NCBI RefSeq assembly: GCF_900215465.1
Contig: NZ_OBEH01000003.1
Span: 434,001 to 498,000, forward strand
DNA from: Flagellimonas pacifica
GTDB taxonomy: Bacteria; Bacteroidota; Bacteroidia; Flavobacteriales; Flavobacteriaceae
Direction of reading: 5' to 3'
Length of the DNA: 64,000 bases
The position numbers and the translations under genes were made by a program. Shown piece by piece: positions 1 to 9,423 of this stretch (positions are counted from its first letter, which is position 1; each line of letters begins with the position of its first letter). The notes under the pieces were generated by a model. The model had not been told where the DNA came from, did no database searches, and saw only the letters and a list, made by a program, of their open reading frames with translations.

Positions 1-69
1 AAATTCCTATTTTTTCGATTTATAATAGGGTAAAACCTACAATAACCAACAGAAATATAAATCCTTATT

Positions 70-1869
70 ATGGATAACCTAAATTACGGAATAATTGGAA
101 ACTGCAGAAGTGCTGCTTTAATATCAGATACGGGCTCTCTGGAATGGTGTTGCTTGCCACAGTTTGATTCAACTTCGGTATTTGCCAAATTATTGGACGA
201 TAAAAAAGGTGGTAGTTTTGAAATCCACACGAAATACAATTACGAAATACACCAAAAATACCATAGAAATACAGCGATTTTAGTGACACGTTATTCGGAT
301 GGGGAGAATACTTTTGAGGTGCATGATTTTATGCCGAGATACCATAAACTTACGGGAAAATACAATGCTCCGCCGGAGATTGTTCGCTATGTGAAGCATA
401 TCTCTGGGGCACCTAGATTTAGTGTCCTTTATGATCCCAAGTTGGAATATGCCCAAGGGAAGACAGCCCATCATATTAAAAAGAACTTTATAGTCAGTTT
501 GACCAACAAACAAAAGTTTGACACGTTATTCCTTTATACTTCTTTCAACAAGAGACAAGTCTTGGAGGGCGAGGAAATTGTACTAAAAGAGGATGGGTAT
601 TTTTTGGTGTGTTATAATGAAAAGATTTTAAGACCAACCACGGAAAAAATGTCCCTGGAACTTGAACGAACCAAGATTTATTGGTTGGATTGGGTAGATA
701 GGACGCCAACATACAAGCAGTTTAACGCTGAGATCATGCGGAGCGCCATTACTCTTAAATTACTTACCTACGACAAAACTGGTGCTGTGCTTGCCGCAGC
801 AACTACGTCTTTGCCTGAGACTATTGGTGAGGTTCGTAACTGGGATTATCGGTTTTGCTGGATTAGGGATGCCTCTATGGTAATCAAAGTGATGTCCGAG
901 TTAGGGCATAAGAATTCTGCGAGGAGATATTTGCAGTTTATTATTGATTTGATGCCTGATAAAGATGAAAAACTACAGATCATGTACGGTATCAACAGAG
1001 AGAAGGCACTTACGGAGAAGACGTTGGATCATTTGGATGGGTACAAAGGCTCAAAACCTGTCAGGATTGGAAATGCTGCATACAAGCAAAAGCAAAATGA
1101 CATTTATGGTATTTTAATGGATGTTATTTACGAACAATTGGTAACGTTTGAGAATGATATTGAAAATGGTGAGGATTTATGGAGTATTACCAAAGGAATT
1201 GTTTGGATTGTAAATAAACACTGGAGAGAACCTGATAAGGGAATTTGGGAATTCAGGGGAGAGGACAGACATTTTACCTTTTCCAAAGTACTGTGCTGGG
1301 TGGCCATTGATCGGGCAATCAAGGTTGCCAAAATCTTTGGAAAGGAAAGAAAGATCAATGAATGGATGGATATTGAACAGGAAATAAAACAGGATATCCA
1401 TGAGAATGCATGGAATGCCAATATCAATGCTTTTGTTCAGTCCTATGGGTCAAGCCATCTTGATGCCTCGGTACTGTTAATGGAATCCTATGGGTTCATT
1501 CAGGCAAAGGATCCAAAATTTGTTAGTACGGTACGTGCTATTGAAGAAGATTTGAACAACGATGGTTTGTTGTATCGCTATAAAAATGAGGACGACTTTG
1601 GATTGCCATCTTCCTCGTTTACGATATGTACTTTTTGGTTTATCAACAGTCTATTTAAAATAGGGGAAGAGGACAAAGCCTTAACTTATTTTGAACGTTT
1701 ATTGGGGTACAGTAATCATCTTGGGCTTTTCAGCGAGGATATTGATTTTAAGAGCAAGCGCTTGTTGGGGAATTTTCCACAGGCCTATTCGCATTTGGCA
1801 TTGATTGAATGCGCTATCAATTTCTCCAGAAAAAAGAGTGAGGAAAAAATACTGGAATCCATTAGCTGA
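70..1869 (+). CDS. Glycoside hydrolase family 15 protein (glucoamylase/trehalase-like)
   Basis: A cytoplasmic-type GH15 enzyme (no signal peptide), expected to hydrolyse alpha-glucosidic bonds in glucans or trehalose. At 599 residues it has the usual bacterial layout: an N-terminal beta-sandwich from about residue 1 to 220, opening with YGIIGNCRSAALI, then an (alpha/alpha)6 barrel. The family signature RNWDYRFCWIRDAS is at 256-269. The likely catalytic acid is Glu394 in GIWEFRG, and a second conserved segment (NFPQAYSHLALIE) lies near the C-terminus. The ATG at 70 follows an AT-rich leader. The gene end overlaps the convergent decarboxylase by 8 bp. Substrate cannot be told from sequence; several bacterial members are trehalases. 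Family call firm, activity inferred. Confidence 0.9.
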   Translation: MDNLNYGIIGNCRSAALISDTGSLEWCCLPQFDSTSVFAKLLDDKKGGSFEIHTKYNYEIHQKYHRNTAILVTRYSDGENTFEVHDFMPRYHKLTGKYNAPPEIVRYVKHISGAPRFSVLYDPKLEYAQGKTAHHIKKNFIVSLTNKQKFDTLFLYTSFNKRQVLEGEEIVLKEDGYFLVCYNEKILRPTTEKMSLELERTKIYWLDWVDRTPTYKQFNAEIMRSAITLKLLTYDKTGAVLAAATTSLPETIGEVRNWDYRFCWIRDASMVIKVMSELGHKNSARRYLQFIIDLMPDKDEKLQIMYGINREKALTEKTLDHLDGYKGSKPVRIGNAAYKQKQNDIYGILMDVIYEQLVTFENDIENGEDLWSITKGIVWIVNKHWREPDKGIWEFRGEDRHFTFSKVLCWVAIDRAIKVAKIFGKERKINEWMDIEQEIKQDIHENAWNANINAFVQSYGSSHLDASVLLMESYGFIQAKDPKFVSTVRAIEEDLNNDGLLYRYKNEDDFGLPSSSFTICTFWFINSLFKIGEEDKALTYFERLLGYSNHLGLFSEDIDFKSKRLLGNFPQAYSHLALIECAINFSRKKSEEKILESIS

Positions 1870-3298
1870 CCAGAAACTTTTCTGCACAGACTTCAATTTT
1901 ATCCATGAGCAACTTTAAGTGTTCTATGGTTGTAAATGGATTCATCAAAGTGGTTCTGAGATAATGTATTCCATTCAATTTGGTCTGCACCAGATAAAAT
2001 TCACCATCTTCCAACAACTCTTGTCTAATGGATTGATTTAACCTATTAGATTTTTCTAAGGATAAATCAGGAGTTACATATCTGAAACATAAAATGTTGG
2101 ACATAGGCTCTATGGCCAATTCAAAGCTTTTATTGGCTTTGAGCACCTCGGCAAATTCTTTGGCTAAATCGTACAGAACGGTTACATTTTGGTCAAAAAC
2201 TTCTTCCCCGTACATTTTTAAGAGTATGTACCAATGCAAACTCATCATACTTTTGGTGCACTCAAAGGTCCTTTTGCCCCCATTGTACCAATCTTCTTCA
2301 TCTGTTTCTGTCAACAAATAATCAGCTTTTTGACTAAAGGTAGTATGCGAATGTTCACCATCCTTAAAAATAAGCGCTGTGGTAATGGTAGGCATCATCA
2401 TCATTTTATGACCATCGATTACCACAGAATCTGAATTTTCTATTCCCTTTAGCAAATGACTGTATTTCTTTGAAAAAATGGCAGCCCCGCCATGAGCTCC
2501 ATCTACATGGAACCAAAGGTTGTACTTTTCAGCAAAACGGGCAACAGTCTCCAAATCATCATAAATACCGGTTGCGGTGGAAGGTGCGCTGCCCACTACG
2601 GCAAATACTTGGATTCCGTTGTTCACTGCTTTTTGATAATACTCCTCAAGTTTTGAGTTATCCATGGCAAAATTCGAATCAACAGGTACTTTAATGATTC
2701 CTTGTTCGCCAAAACCCATGATTTTTGCGGCTCTGTCTACACAATAATGAGCTTCTTCACTCACCATAATTCCCAAAGGTTGGGTGTGTCCCTGGGTCCA
2801 AACATCCTGTTTTGCTTTGGCTTTTCGGGCTGCAAGTAGTGCAGTAAGATTTGCTAAGGTACCTCCTGAGGTAAGGATTCCTCTGGAACTTTCACCATAT
2901 CCAATCTTTTGACCTAATAAATCGGTGGTAATTCGTTCCATTGCAGTGGGCGACATGCCCATTTCATACACCGCCATACCGTTGTTCAACAAAGAGCTGA
3001 CCAAACCAGTAAGTGCGGTAATGGGTGCAGGGGGAGCGACTTGATGCCCAACATATTTTGGATTGTGGGTATGGGTAGTTCTTTTGAGGACCTCTTTCCA
3101 AAAATCGTTTTTGTCTCCATTCTTCAGAAAATCTTTCCAGAAATTCAATTCGTTATCCGGAAGATTCCAGTTAATGGTTTTTTGATTGGAGCCGGAAGTT
3201 GTATTGTGAACATGTTCTGCTAATAAATTGATAAGCTCTTGACCGGTTTCTCTAAAGCCTTCTGAAGTATATAATGAATCCAATGAATTTTTATGCAT
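1862..3298 (-). CDS. PLP-dependent group II decarboxylase
   Basis: A fold-type I pyridoxal-phosphate decarboxylase of the aromatic-amino-acid/diaminobutyrate/glutamate group; it should release CO2 from an amino acid to give an amine. Visible motifs are TSGGTLANL from 143 (phosphate binding), HVDGAHGG at 264-271 (the Asp that binds the pyridine nitrogen) and IDGHKMM around 294-300, where Lys298 should form the Schiff base. Most relatives read D-P/A-H-K-W here, so DGHKMM marks a divergent subgroup. The length of 478 is normal. No neighbour reveals the substrate. The 3' end overlaps the GH15 gene by 8 bp tail to tail. Confidence 0.85.
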   Translation of the reverse strand: MHKNSLDSLYTSEGFRETGQELINLLAEHVHNTTSGSNQKTINWNLPDNELNFWKDFLKNGDKNDFWKEVLKRTTHTHNPKYVGHQVAPPAPITALTGLVSSLLNNGMAVYEMGMSPTAMERITTDLLGQKIGYGESSRGILTSGGTLANLTALLAARKAKAKQDVWTQGHTQPLGIMVSEEAHYCVDRAAKIMGFGEQGIIKVPVDSNFAMDNSKLEEYYQKAVNNGIQVFAVVGSAPSTATGIYDDLETVARFAEKYNLWFHVDGAHGGAAIFSKKYSHLLKGIENSDSVVIDGHKMMMMPTITTALIFKDGEHSHTTFSQKADYLLTETDEEDWYNGGKRTFECTKSMMSLHWYILLKMYGEEVFDQNVTVLYDLAKEFAEVLKANKSFELAIEPMSNILCFRYVTPDLSLEKSNRLNQSIRQELLEDGEFYLVQTKLNGIHYLRTTLMNPFTTIEHLKLLMDKIEVCAEKFLVS

Positions 3299-3342
3299 TG
3301 GATAAAGTTATGAGGTAACAATTAGGCTTCAAAATAATACAC

Positions 3343-3370
3343 AAAAAAACCGCTCCCTGAGGAGCGGTTT
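3343..3370 (-). terminator. Rho-independent terminator of the fad block
   Basis: A perfect 10-bp stem (aaaccgctcc / ggagcggttt) with a CTGA loop. Read on the minus strand it is followed by a run of seven T. It lies 33 bp beyond the stop codon of the acyl-CoA dehydrogenase and should end the marR-fadN-fadA-fadE transcript. Confidence 0.85.
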
Positions 3371-3402
3371 CCAAAATTAGCTTTGTTTCAGCATCATTTG
3401 AA

Positions 3403-5214
3403 TTAGTCAAAGGTATACCCATTATCCGCGGCTACTTTATCTGCAATTTGAGTGCGAAGTGCTACGACATTGGGTTGATTTATGTATTTCGTATAACGTT
3501 TTAGTCCCATTAGCATCATTCGTTGTTCATCTCCTTCGGCAAAAGAAACTATGGCTTCTTTTCCTTTTTGAATGATAATATCTACAGCCCTATATAAATA
3601 TAGCTTGGATATTGCAATTTGTGTTTCTTGCGATTTTTCCCCAAACCTTTTGGCATTTTTCTCAGTGCGCAATATAGCGGATTCTGACAAATAAACCTGT
3701 ATTAAAATATCAGAAGCAGACATGAGCAACATTTGGTGTTCTTCTAAACTGGGTCCAAACTTTTGGACGGCGCTACCAGCAATCATTAAGAACACCTTTT
3801 TTAAACGGGAGATCAAATCTTTTTCTTCCGAAAACAACTCTGAAAAATCTGGTGTATCAAAAGAAGGAATTCCCATTAATTCTTCTCCAACTGCGGTTGC
3901 GGGCCCTAACAGGTCTACATGACCCTTCATTGCTTTTTTGACCAACATGCCAACGGCCAACATTCTGTTAATTTCGTTGGTGCCTTCATAGATTCTGGAA
4001 ATACGGGCATCTCTCCAAGCAGATTCCATAGGAGTATCTGCGCTAAAGCCCATTCCGCCAAAAATTTGGATACCCTCATCTGTAGTGTGCTGTACATGTT
4101 CTGAAACAGCCACCTTGAGAATGGAACATTCAATGGCATATTCTTCAACACCTTTTAGTTCGGCTTCTTGATGGGAATTTCCATCGGCTTCTCTGATGGC
4201 AATCCTATCCTCTATATTTTTTGCAGCTCTGTAACATGCAGATTCATCTACATAAGCATTGGCAGCCATATCGGCAATCTTTGCCTTGATAGCGCCAAAA
4301 TTCATTATTGGTGTCTTAAACTGGATGCGCTCATTAGCATATTTAGTAGCTTCGGTCAGCACACGTCTTTGTGCTTCCAGGCATGCTGCTGCCAGTTTAA
4401 TTCTGCCTACATTAAGGGCATTCATAGCAATTTTAAACCCATTTCCTCTTTCCGATAACATGTTTTCAACAGGAACCTTGGTCTCGTTAAAAAATACCTG
4501 ACGGGTGGAGGAGGAGTGAATCCCCAATTTTTTCTCTTCATCACCTAAAGTGATGCCATTATCCGGGTCATTTTCAATAATAAATCCAGTAATGTTTTTA
4601 TCGTCCTCAATTCTTGCAAAAACGATAAACAAGTTGCAGAATCCGGCATTGGAAATCCACATTTTTTGTCCTGTTATGCTATAATGTTTCCCATCCTTGG
4701 AAAGCACAGCCTTTGTTTTTCCTGAATTTGCATCGGAACCTGCACCTGGTTCTGTCAAACAATATGCTCCAAACCACTCACCAGATGCCAATTTAGGCAC
4801 ATACTTTTGTTTTTGCTCTTCGGTTCCATAAAGGGTTATGGGCATGGTGCCAATTCCTGTATGTGCTCCAAATGCGGTACTGAAGGATCCCGTGGCTCCA
4901 GAAATATAATCGCAGACCAGCATTGTGGATACAAATCCCATTCCCATTCCACCATAAGCTTCAGGAACGGCAACACTCAGCAGACCAAGTTCACCTGCTT
5001 TCCGCATGGTTTCTTCGGTATATGCGTAGTCTTTCTTCTCAAAACGTTCCCAATGAGCCCATAGCTCTCTATCAACAAACTCTTTGGTGCTCTCCCTCAT
5101 CATTTTTTGCTCTTCGGTCAAATCTTCGAGCGTGAACACATCTTCACAATTGGTTTCTTTTACCAAGAATTGTCCGCCACGTAGGATGTTCTTATTTAGG
5201 GCTTCTGTACTCAT
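3403..5214 (-). CDS. fadE: Acyl-CoA dehydrogenase, FadE type
   Basis: FAD-dependent first step of beta-oxidation (acyl-CoA to trans-2-enoyl-CoA). At 603 residues it matches the long type that resembles VLCAD and Bacillus FadE, with a C-terminal extension of about 170 residues after the catalytic core. Signatures are YCLTEPGAGSD at 151-161, QIFGGMGF at 383-390 and YEGTNEINR at 409-417; Glu410 is the expected catalytic base. The gene lies 14 bp downstream of the thiolase gene and is the last of the fadN-fadA-fadE run, followed by a strong terminator. Electrons presumably pass to ETF, which is not encoded here. Function firm, chain-length preference inferred. Confidence 0.93.
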   Translation of the reverse strand: MSTEALNKNILRGGQFLVKETNCEDVFTLEDLTEEQKMMRESTKEFVDRELWAHWERFEKKDYAYTEETMRKAGELGLLSVAVPEAYGGMGMGFVSTMLVCDYISGATGSFSTAFGAHTGIGTMPITLYGTEEQKQKYVPKLASGEWFGAYCLTEPGAGSDANSGKTKAVLSKDGKHYSITGQKMWISNAGFCNLFIVFARIEDDKNITGFIIENDPDNGITLGDEEKKLGIHSSSTRQVFFNETKVPVENMLSERGNGFKIAMNALNVGRIKLAAACLEAQRRVLTEATKYANERIQFKTPIMNFGAIKAKIADMAANAYVDESACYRAAKNIEDRIAIREADGNSHQEAELKGVEEYAIECSILKVAVSEHVQHTTDEGIQIFGGMGFSADTPMESAWRDARISRIYEGTNEINRMLAVGMLVKKAMKGHVDLLGPATAVGEELMGIPSFDTPDFSELFSEEKDLISRLKKVFLMIAGSAVQKFGPSLEEHQMLLMSASDILIQVYLSESAILRTEKNAKRFGEKSQETQIAISKLYLYRAVDIIIQKGKEAIVSFAEGDEQRMMLMGLKRYTKYINQPNVVALRTQIADKVAADNGYTFD

Positions 5215-5228
5215 AGCTTTGTTTTCTT

Positions 5229-6419
5229 CTAATTTAAAAATTCATAAATACCTGCGGCTCCTTGGCCTGTTCCAACACACATGGTTACCATACCATATTT
5301 GCCTTTCATATCTCTTTTGCGCATTTCATCAAAGAGTTGTACTGAGAGCTTTGCACCAGTACATCCTAAAGGATGTCCCAACGCTATTGCGCCTCCATTT
5401 ACATTGACAATCTCCTGATCTAGCCCCAATTCTCTAATCACGGCCAAGGATTGTGATGCGAAGGCTTCATTCAATTCTATCAACTCAACATCATCTTGTT
5501 TCAGTCCAGCTTGTTTTAATGCTTTTGGAATAGCTTTTACAGGGCCTATTCCCATTATGCGTGGTTCTACTCCTGCTGCTGCATAGTTCACCATACGTGC
5601 AATGGGCTCTAGATTTAATTCCTTGACCATTTCTTCACTCATTACCATCACAAAGGCAGCACCATCACTCATTTGGGAAGAATTTCCAGCGGTAACACTT
5701 CCACCAGCTGCGAAAACCGGACGTAGTTTGTTCAATGTAGGGATATTAGTTCCTTTTCTTGGTCCTTCATCCTTATTTACCGTATAGGTCTTGGTTTCTT
5801 TTTTGCCAGCTTCGTTTACAAAGGTGTGCTCTACGTCAATAGGTACAATCTGATCTTGAAATCGATTTTCTTCTTGTGCTTTTAGGGCTTTCATGTGAGA
5901 ACTGTACGCAAATACGTCTTGATCTTCCCTAGAAACATTGAATTGCTTTGCGACGGCCTCAGCTGTCAGACCCATGCCCCAATAATAGTCCTCATGGCCT
6001 TCTTTGGCAGTAGCATAATCTGGAGTGGGCTTATAACCACCCATAGGTATGTAGCTCATACTTTCTGAACCTCCTGCAATAATACAATCTGCCATTCCTG
6101 ATTGAATTTTTGCGGTGGCAATACCGATAGTTTCCAGTCCAGATGCACAATAGCGGTTGACAGTTACGCCAGGAACATCATCAATGTTCAATCCCATCAA
6201 CGAAATCAATCGGGCCATGTTCAATCCTTGTTCAGCTTCGGGCATTGCGTTTCCAACAATAACATCGTCGATGCGTTTCTTGTCCAGATTGGGCAATTCC
6301 TTCATCATATGTTCAATGGTCTCTGCAGCCAATTCATCCGGTCTTTTGAATCGGAATAAGCCACGAGGGGCTTTACCTACTGCTGTTCTATATGCTTTTA
6401 CTATATATGCTGTTTTCAT
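5229..6419 (-). CDS. fadA: Acetyl-CoA C-acyltransferase (3-ketoacyl-CoA thiolase)
   Basis: Last step of beta-oxidation: thiolytic cleavage of 3-ketoacyl-CoA to acetyl-CoA and a shortened acyl-CoA. The 396-residue protein has the full thiolase set: nucleophile Cys91 in NRYCASGLE, NEAFA at 317-321, His349 in ALGHPLGCTG, and Cys381 in CVGTGQG near the C-terminus. The gene lies between fadN (62-bp gap holding an imperfect hairpin) and fadE (14-bp gap), so it is very probably cotranscribed. Location in the run argues for a degradative thiolase, not a biosynthetic acetoacetyl-CoA thiolase. Confidence 0.95.
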   Translation of the reverse strand: MKTAYIVKAYRTAVGKAPRGLFRFKRPDELAAETIEHMMKELPNLDKKRIDDVIVGNAMPEAEQGLNMARLISLMGLNIDDVPGVTVNRYCASGLETIGIATAKIQSGMADCIIAGGSESMSYIPMGGYKPTPDYATAKEGHEDYYWGMGLTAEAVAKQFNVSREDQDVFAYSSHMKALKAQEENRFQDQIVPIDVEHTFVNEAGKKETKTYTVNKDEGPRKGTNIPTLNKLRPVFAAGGSVTAGNSSQMSDGAAFVMVMSEEMVKELNLEPIARMVNYAAAGVEPRIMGIGPVKAIPKALKQAGLKQDDVELIELNEAFASQSLAVIRELGLDQEIVNVNGGAIALGHPLGCTGAKLSVQLFDEMRKRDMKGKYGMVTMCVGTGQGAAGIYEFLN

Positions 6420-6481
6420 TTTTTAGATTATCGGATTTTTGGATTTTGGATAGTTGGACGAATAGTCAAAGAATCCAACAT

Positions 6482-8887
6482 CTAATTTCTCAATGGTTTA
6501 CCTGTTTTCAACATATGTTGGATACGCTCCAGTGTTTTTCTTTCGGTACATAGCGAAAGGAATGCTTCCCGTTCCAAATCCAAAAGATATTGTTCGGATA
6601 CATAACTGGCTTCTGATAAATCACCGCCAGCCATGACATAGGCGAGCTTATCGGCAATTTTCTTGTCATGCTCAGAAATATAATGACCAGCTTCCATAGA
6701 ATCGGTTCCCACCAAGAACATTCCCAAAGCTTGCTTTCCAAGTACTTTTACATCTTTACGTTTCATGGGCTTGGTATATCCAGCTTCAGCTATCAGCTTT
6801 GCATGGGCCTTGGCTGTAGCTATTTGTCGGTCTTTATTCACAACCACTACATCTTTTCCTTTTTGTAGGATACCCAAATCATAGGCTTCATAGGCTGAAG
6901 TTGAAACTTTAGCCATTCCAATGGTCAGGAAATATTCTTGTAACACATTAAGCTCTACATCATTTTTTCTGAAAGTATCAGATGCTCGTAGGGCCATTTC
7001 TTTAGACCCGCCACCACCAGGAATCACTCCAACTCCAAATTCTACCAAGCCAATATAACTTTCCGCCGCGGCTACTACCTTGTCGGCATGCAATGAAAGT
7101 TCACAACCACCACCCAAACACATACCATGAGGTGCAGAAATGGTGGGAATGGAGGAATAGCGCATGCGCATCATGGTATCTTGAAAATACTTAATGGCCA
7201 TGTTCAGTTCATCATATTCCTGCTCAACGGCCATCATAAAGATCATTCCAATGTTGGCCCCGACTGAAAAGTTTGCGGCTTGATTGCCAACAACCAATCC
7301 TTGAAAATCTTTTTCGGCCAAATCAACAGCTTTGTTCAGACCAGCCAATACATCACCGCCAATGGTATTCATTTTGGATTGGAATTCTAGGTTGAGGATT
7401 CCGTCTCCCAAATCTTCAATGACAACACCACTATTTTTAAATACTTCGTTGGATTTTCTAATATTATCCAAAATAATGAAGGCGTCCTGACCTGGAACTT
7501 TTTCCAAGGTTTTTTTGGGAATGTCATAATAATAAGTTGCTCCATCTTTAACGGAATAGAAAGCATCTGTTCCTGATTCCTTCATTTCATTTACCCAAGA
7601 AGCTACTTCTAAATTTTCTGCCTTGATGAACTCTAGACCTTTTTCCAGCCCAACAGCATCCCAAATTTGGAAAGGTCCGTGTTCCCATCCAAAACCGGCT
7701 TTCATGGCATCATCTATTTTATAGAGCTCATCGGATATTTCTGGAATTCGATGTGAAACATAAGCAAATAGTGCCCCAAAGCTTTTTCGATAAAAGTCTC
7801 CTGCTTTGTCCTTACCAGATGTCAAGACAGAGAATCGGTCTACTACCTTATCAATAGTTTTTGTCAATTCTAAAGAGGCAAACTTGGCACTCTTCTTGGA
7901 ACGGTAATCCAAAGTGTCCAAATCCAGCGTCAGGATTTCACTTTTGCCCTTGTCATCCTTGACCTTTTTGTAGAACCCTTGCCCAGATTTGCTACCCAAC
8001 CATTTATTTTTAACCATGGTATTGATGAAATCCGGCAATTGGAAGAGTTCCAGTCGTTCATCATCTTTGCAATTTTCGTGGATTCCGTTGGCAACATGAA
8101 CCAAAGTATCCAGTCCAACAACGTCCACAGTTCGGAAGGTGGCCGACTTTGGCCTTCCAATAACAGGACCCGTTAGCTTGTCTACTTCCTCAACGGTCAT
8201 TCCTAAATCTTTAACAGCATGAAAAAGGCTTTGGATGCTGAAAATTCCGATTCGGTTACCGATAAAAGCAGGTGTGTCTTTAGCTAATACAGAAGTTTTT
8301 CCTAGATATTGCTCGCCATACCCGTTTAAAAAGTCCAATACTCCTGGAGAAGTGTTTGGTCCAGGAATGATTTCAAAAAGTTTTAGATACCTGGCGGGAT
8401 TAAAAAAATGTGTTCCACAAAAGTGTTTTTGAAAGTCCTCACTTCTTCCTTCACTCATGAATTTAATAGGTATTCCAGAAGTGTTAGAAGTAATTAACGT
8501 GCCAGGTTTTCTGTGTTTTTCCAGATTCTCAAATACCTGCTTTTTGATATCCAGACGTTCTACCACTACTTCAATAATCCAATCAACTTCACCAACTTTG
8601 GCAATGTCATCCTCTAAATTACCGGCAGTGATTCTACCAGCAAATTTTTTATGATAAATAGGGGAGGGCTTGGATTTGAGAGCAGCGGCCAATGAATCAT
8701 TGACCAATCGGTTGCGGACAGCTTTATTTTCGAGTGTCAGTCCCTTGGCTTTTTCCTTATCGTTAAGCTCTCGGGGAACTATATCCAATAACAAAACTTC
8801 GACACCAATATTGGCAAAGTGACAGGCTATGCCACTTCCCATAATACCTGAGCCGATAACGGCAACTTTGTTGATATGCCTTTTCAT
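6482..8887 (-). CDS. fadN: 3-hydroxyacyl-CoA dehydrogenase / enoyl-CoA hydratase, FadN type
   Basis: Bifunctional beta-oxidation enzyme of 801 residues. The dehydrogenase comes first: NAD-binding GSGIMGSG at 12-19, catalytic HFFNPAR at 160-166. The crotonase/hydratase domain is C-terminal, with GGGCE at 592-596 and GLVEFGVGVIPGGGG around 613-627; Glu595 and Glu616 match the two catalytic glutamates of the family. This order (dehydrogenase then hydratase) is that of Bacillus FadN and the reverse of E. coli FadB/FadJ. The gene starts 13 bp after the stop of the MarR gene, so both share a promoter. Assignment firm. Confidence 0.93.
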   Translation of the reverse strand: MKRHINKVAVIGSGIMGSGIACHFANIGVEVLLLDIVPRELNDKEKAKGLTLENKAVRNRLVNDSLAAALKSKPSPIYHKKFAGRITAGNLEDDIAKVGEVDWIIEVVVERLDIKKQVFENLEKHRKPGTLITSNTSGIPIKFMSEGRSEDFQKHFCGTHFFNPARYLKLFEIIPGPNTSPGVLDFLNGYGEQYLGKTSVLAKDTPAFIGNRIGIFSIQSLFHAVKDLGMTVEEVDKLTGPVIGRPKSATFRTVDVVGLDTLVHVANGIHENCKDDERLELFQLPDFINTMVKNKWLGSKSGQGFYKKVKDDKGKSEILTLDLDTLDYRSKKSAKFASLELTKTIDKVVDRFSVLTSGKDKAGDFYRKSFGALFAYVSHRIPEISDELYKIDDAMKAGFGWEHGPFQIWDAVGLEKGLEFIKAENLEVASWVNEMKESGTDAFYSVKDGATYYYDIPKKTLEKVPGQDAFIILDNIRKSNEVFKNSGVVIEDLGDGILNLEFQSKMNTIGGDVLAGLNKAVDLAEKDFQGLVVGNQAANFSVGANIGMIFMMAVEQEYDELNMAIKYFQDTMMRMRYSSIPTISAPHGMCLGGGCELSLHADKVVAAAESYIGLVEFGVGVIPGGGGSKEMALRASDTFRKNDVELNVLQEYFLTIGMAKVSTSAYEAYDLGILQKGKDVVVVNKDRQIATAKAHAKLIAEAGYTKPMKRKDVKVLGKQALGMFLVGTDSMEAGHYISEHDKKIADKLAYVMAGGDLSEASYVSEQYLLDLEREAFLSLCTERKTLERIQHMLKTGKPLRN

Positions 8888-8900
8888 TTATGAGTTAGAA

Positions 8901-9347
8901 TTAATTCGTTGTTTTTGTATATATTTTTTTGTCAACAATAAGTTTGTTGATGATTTCCGCGGTTTTAAAAAAACCTAATAAATCTTCTTCAGCAACATTC
9001 TCTTTCACCACTTCATTGAAGCGCAGTACCACATCCTTAGAATCCTTTCTTTTGTCCAATCCCAAGGCAGTTAAATGAATCAATACTCCTCGGCCGTCCT
9101 TTGGATTTGGTTTTCGTTGGATATAGCCTCTTTCCTCAATACTTTTCAAAATTCTTGAGAGACTTGTAGCTTCCATTCCCATTTTTGGCCCTAAAGCGGT
9201 ACTGGGCGTGCCTTTTTTTGGGTCAATGCTTAAGAGTGTGAATCCAATTGCCATAGTAAGTCCATAATGCTTGGCCTCTTCATTGTACATTTTGCTTACG
9301 GCCTGCCAAGTGGCTCTTAATGCATAATCAATGGTCAACTCTTTCAT
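8901..9347 (-). CDS. MarR-family regulator of fatty acid degradation
   Basis: A 148-residue winged-helix regulator. The helix-turn-helix/wing region is around residues 55-105 (GPKMGMEATSLSRILKSIEE, then KPNPKDGRGVLIHLT), flanked by dimerisation helices. It opens the minus-strand run with fadN, fadA and fadE and lies just below the fadD-like gene, so it most likely controls fatty acid breakdown, probably as a repressor released by an acyl-CoA; the ligand is inference. A 26-bp perfect palindrome over its own promoter (9379-9404) is the evident binding site, which implies autoregulation. Confidence 0.88.
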   Translation of the reverse strand: MKELTIDYALRATWQAVSKMYNEEAKHYGLTMAIGFTLLSIDPKKGTPSTALGPKMGMEATSLSRILKSIEERGYIQRKPNPKDGRGVLIHLTALGLDKRKDSKDVVLRFNEVVKENVAEEDLLGFFKTAEIINKLIVDKKIYTKTTN

Positions 9348-9366
9348 GAATCTGGTTTGGTGTGAT

Positions 9367-9396
9367 CAAATATACAAAAATTTATTATGCATGCAT
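9367..9396 (-). promoter_or_regulatory. Predicted promoter of marR-fadN-fadA-fadE
   Basis: Read on the minus strand, 9374-9367 is TATATTTG, an exact match to the Bacteroidota -7 box TAnnTTTG. Nineteen bases upstream, 9396-9394 is ATG, a two-of-three match to the -33 TTG. Transcription would begin near 9360, leaving a short leader before the ATG at 9347. The upstream half is covered by the palindrome at 9379-9404. Confidence 0.6.
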
Positions 9397-9404
9397 AATA
9401 AATT
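9379..9404. promoter_or_regulatory. 26-bp perfect palindrome, likely MarR operator
   Basis: Perfect dyad without loop; the centre is TTATGCATGCATAA with AATTTA/TAAATT arms. It starts 32 bp upstream of the MarR start codon and lies across the spacer and -33 region of the predicted promoter, so a bound dimer would block polymerase. The length suits a MarR dimer. No second copy was seen near the fadD-like gene. Confidence 0.75.
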
Positions 9405-9423
9405 ATGATTATTGCATTAATGA

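Noticed and set aside
6421..6481. Hairpin between fadN and fadA as an operon-splitting terminator
   Set aside because: Pairing is imperfect with a long loop and no T-run; the genes appear to remain one transcript.
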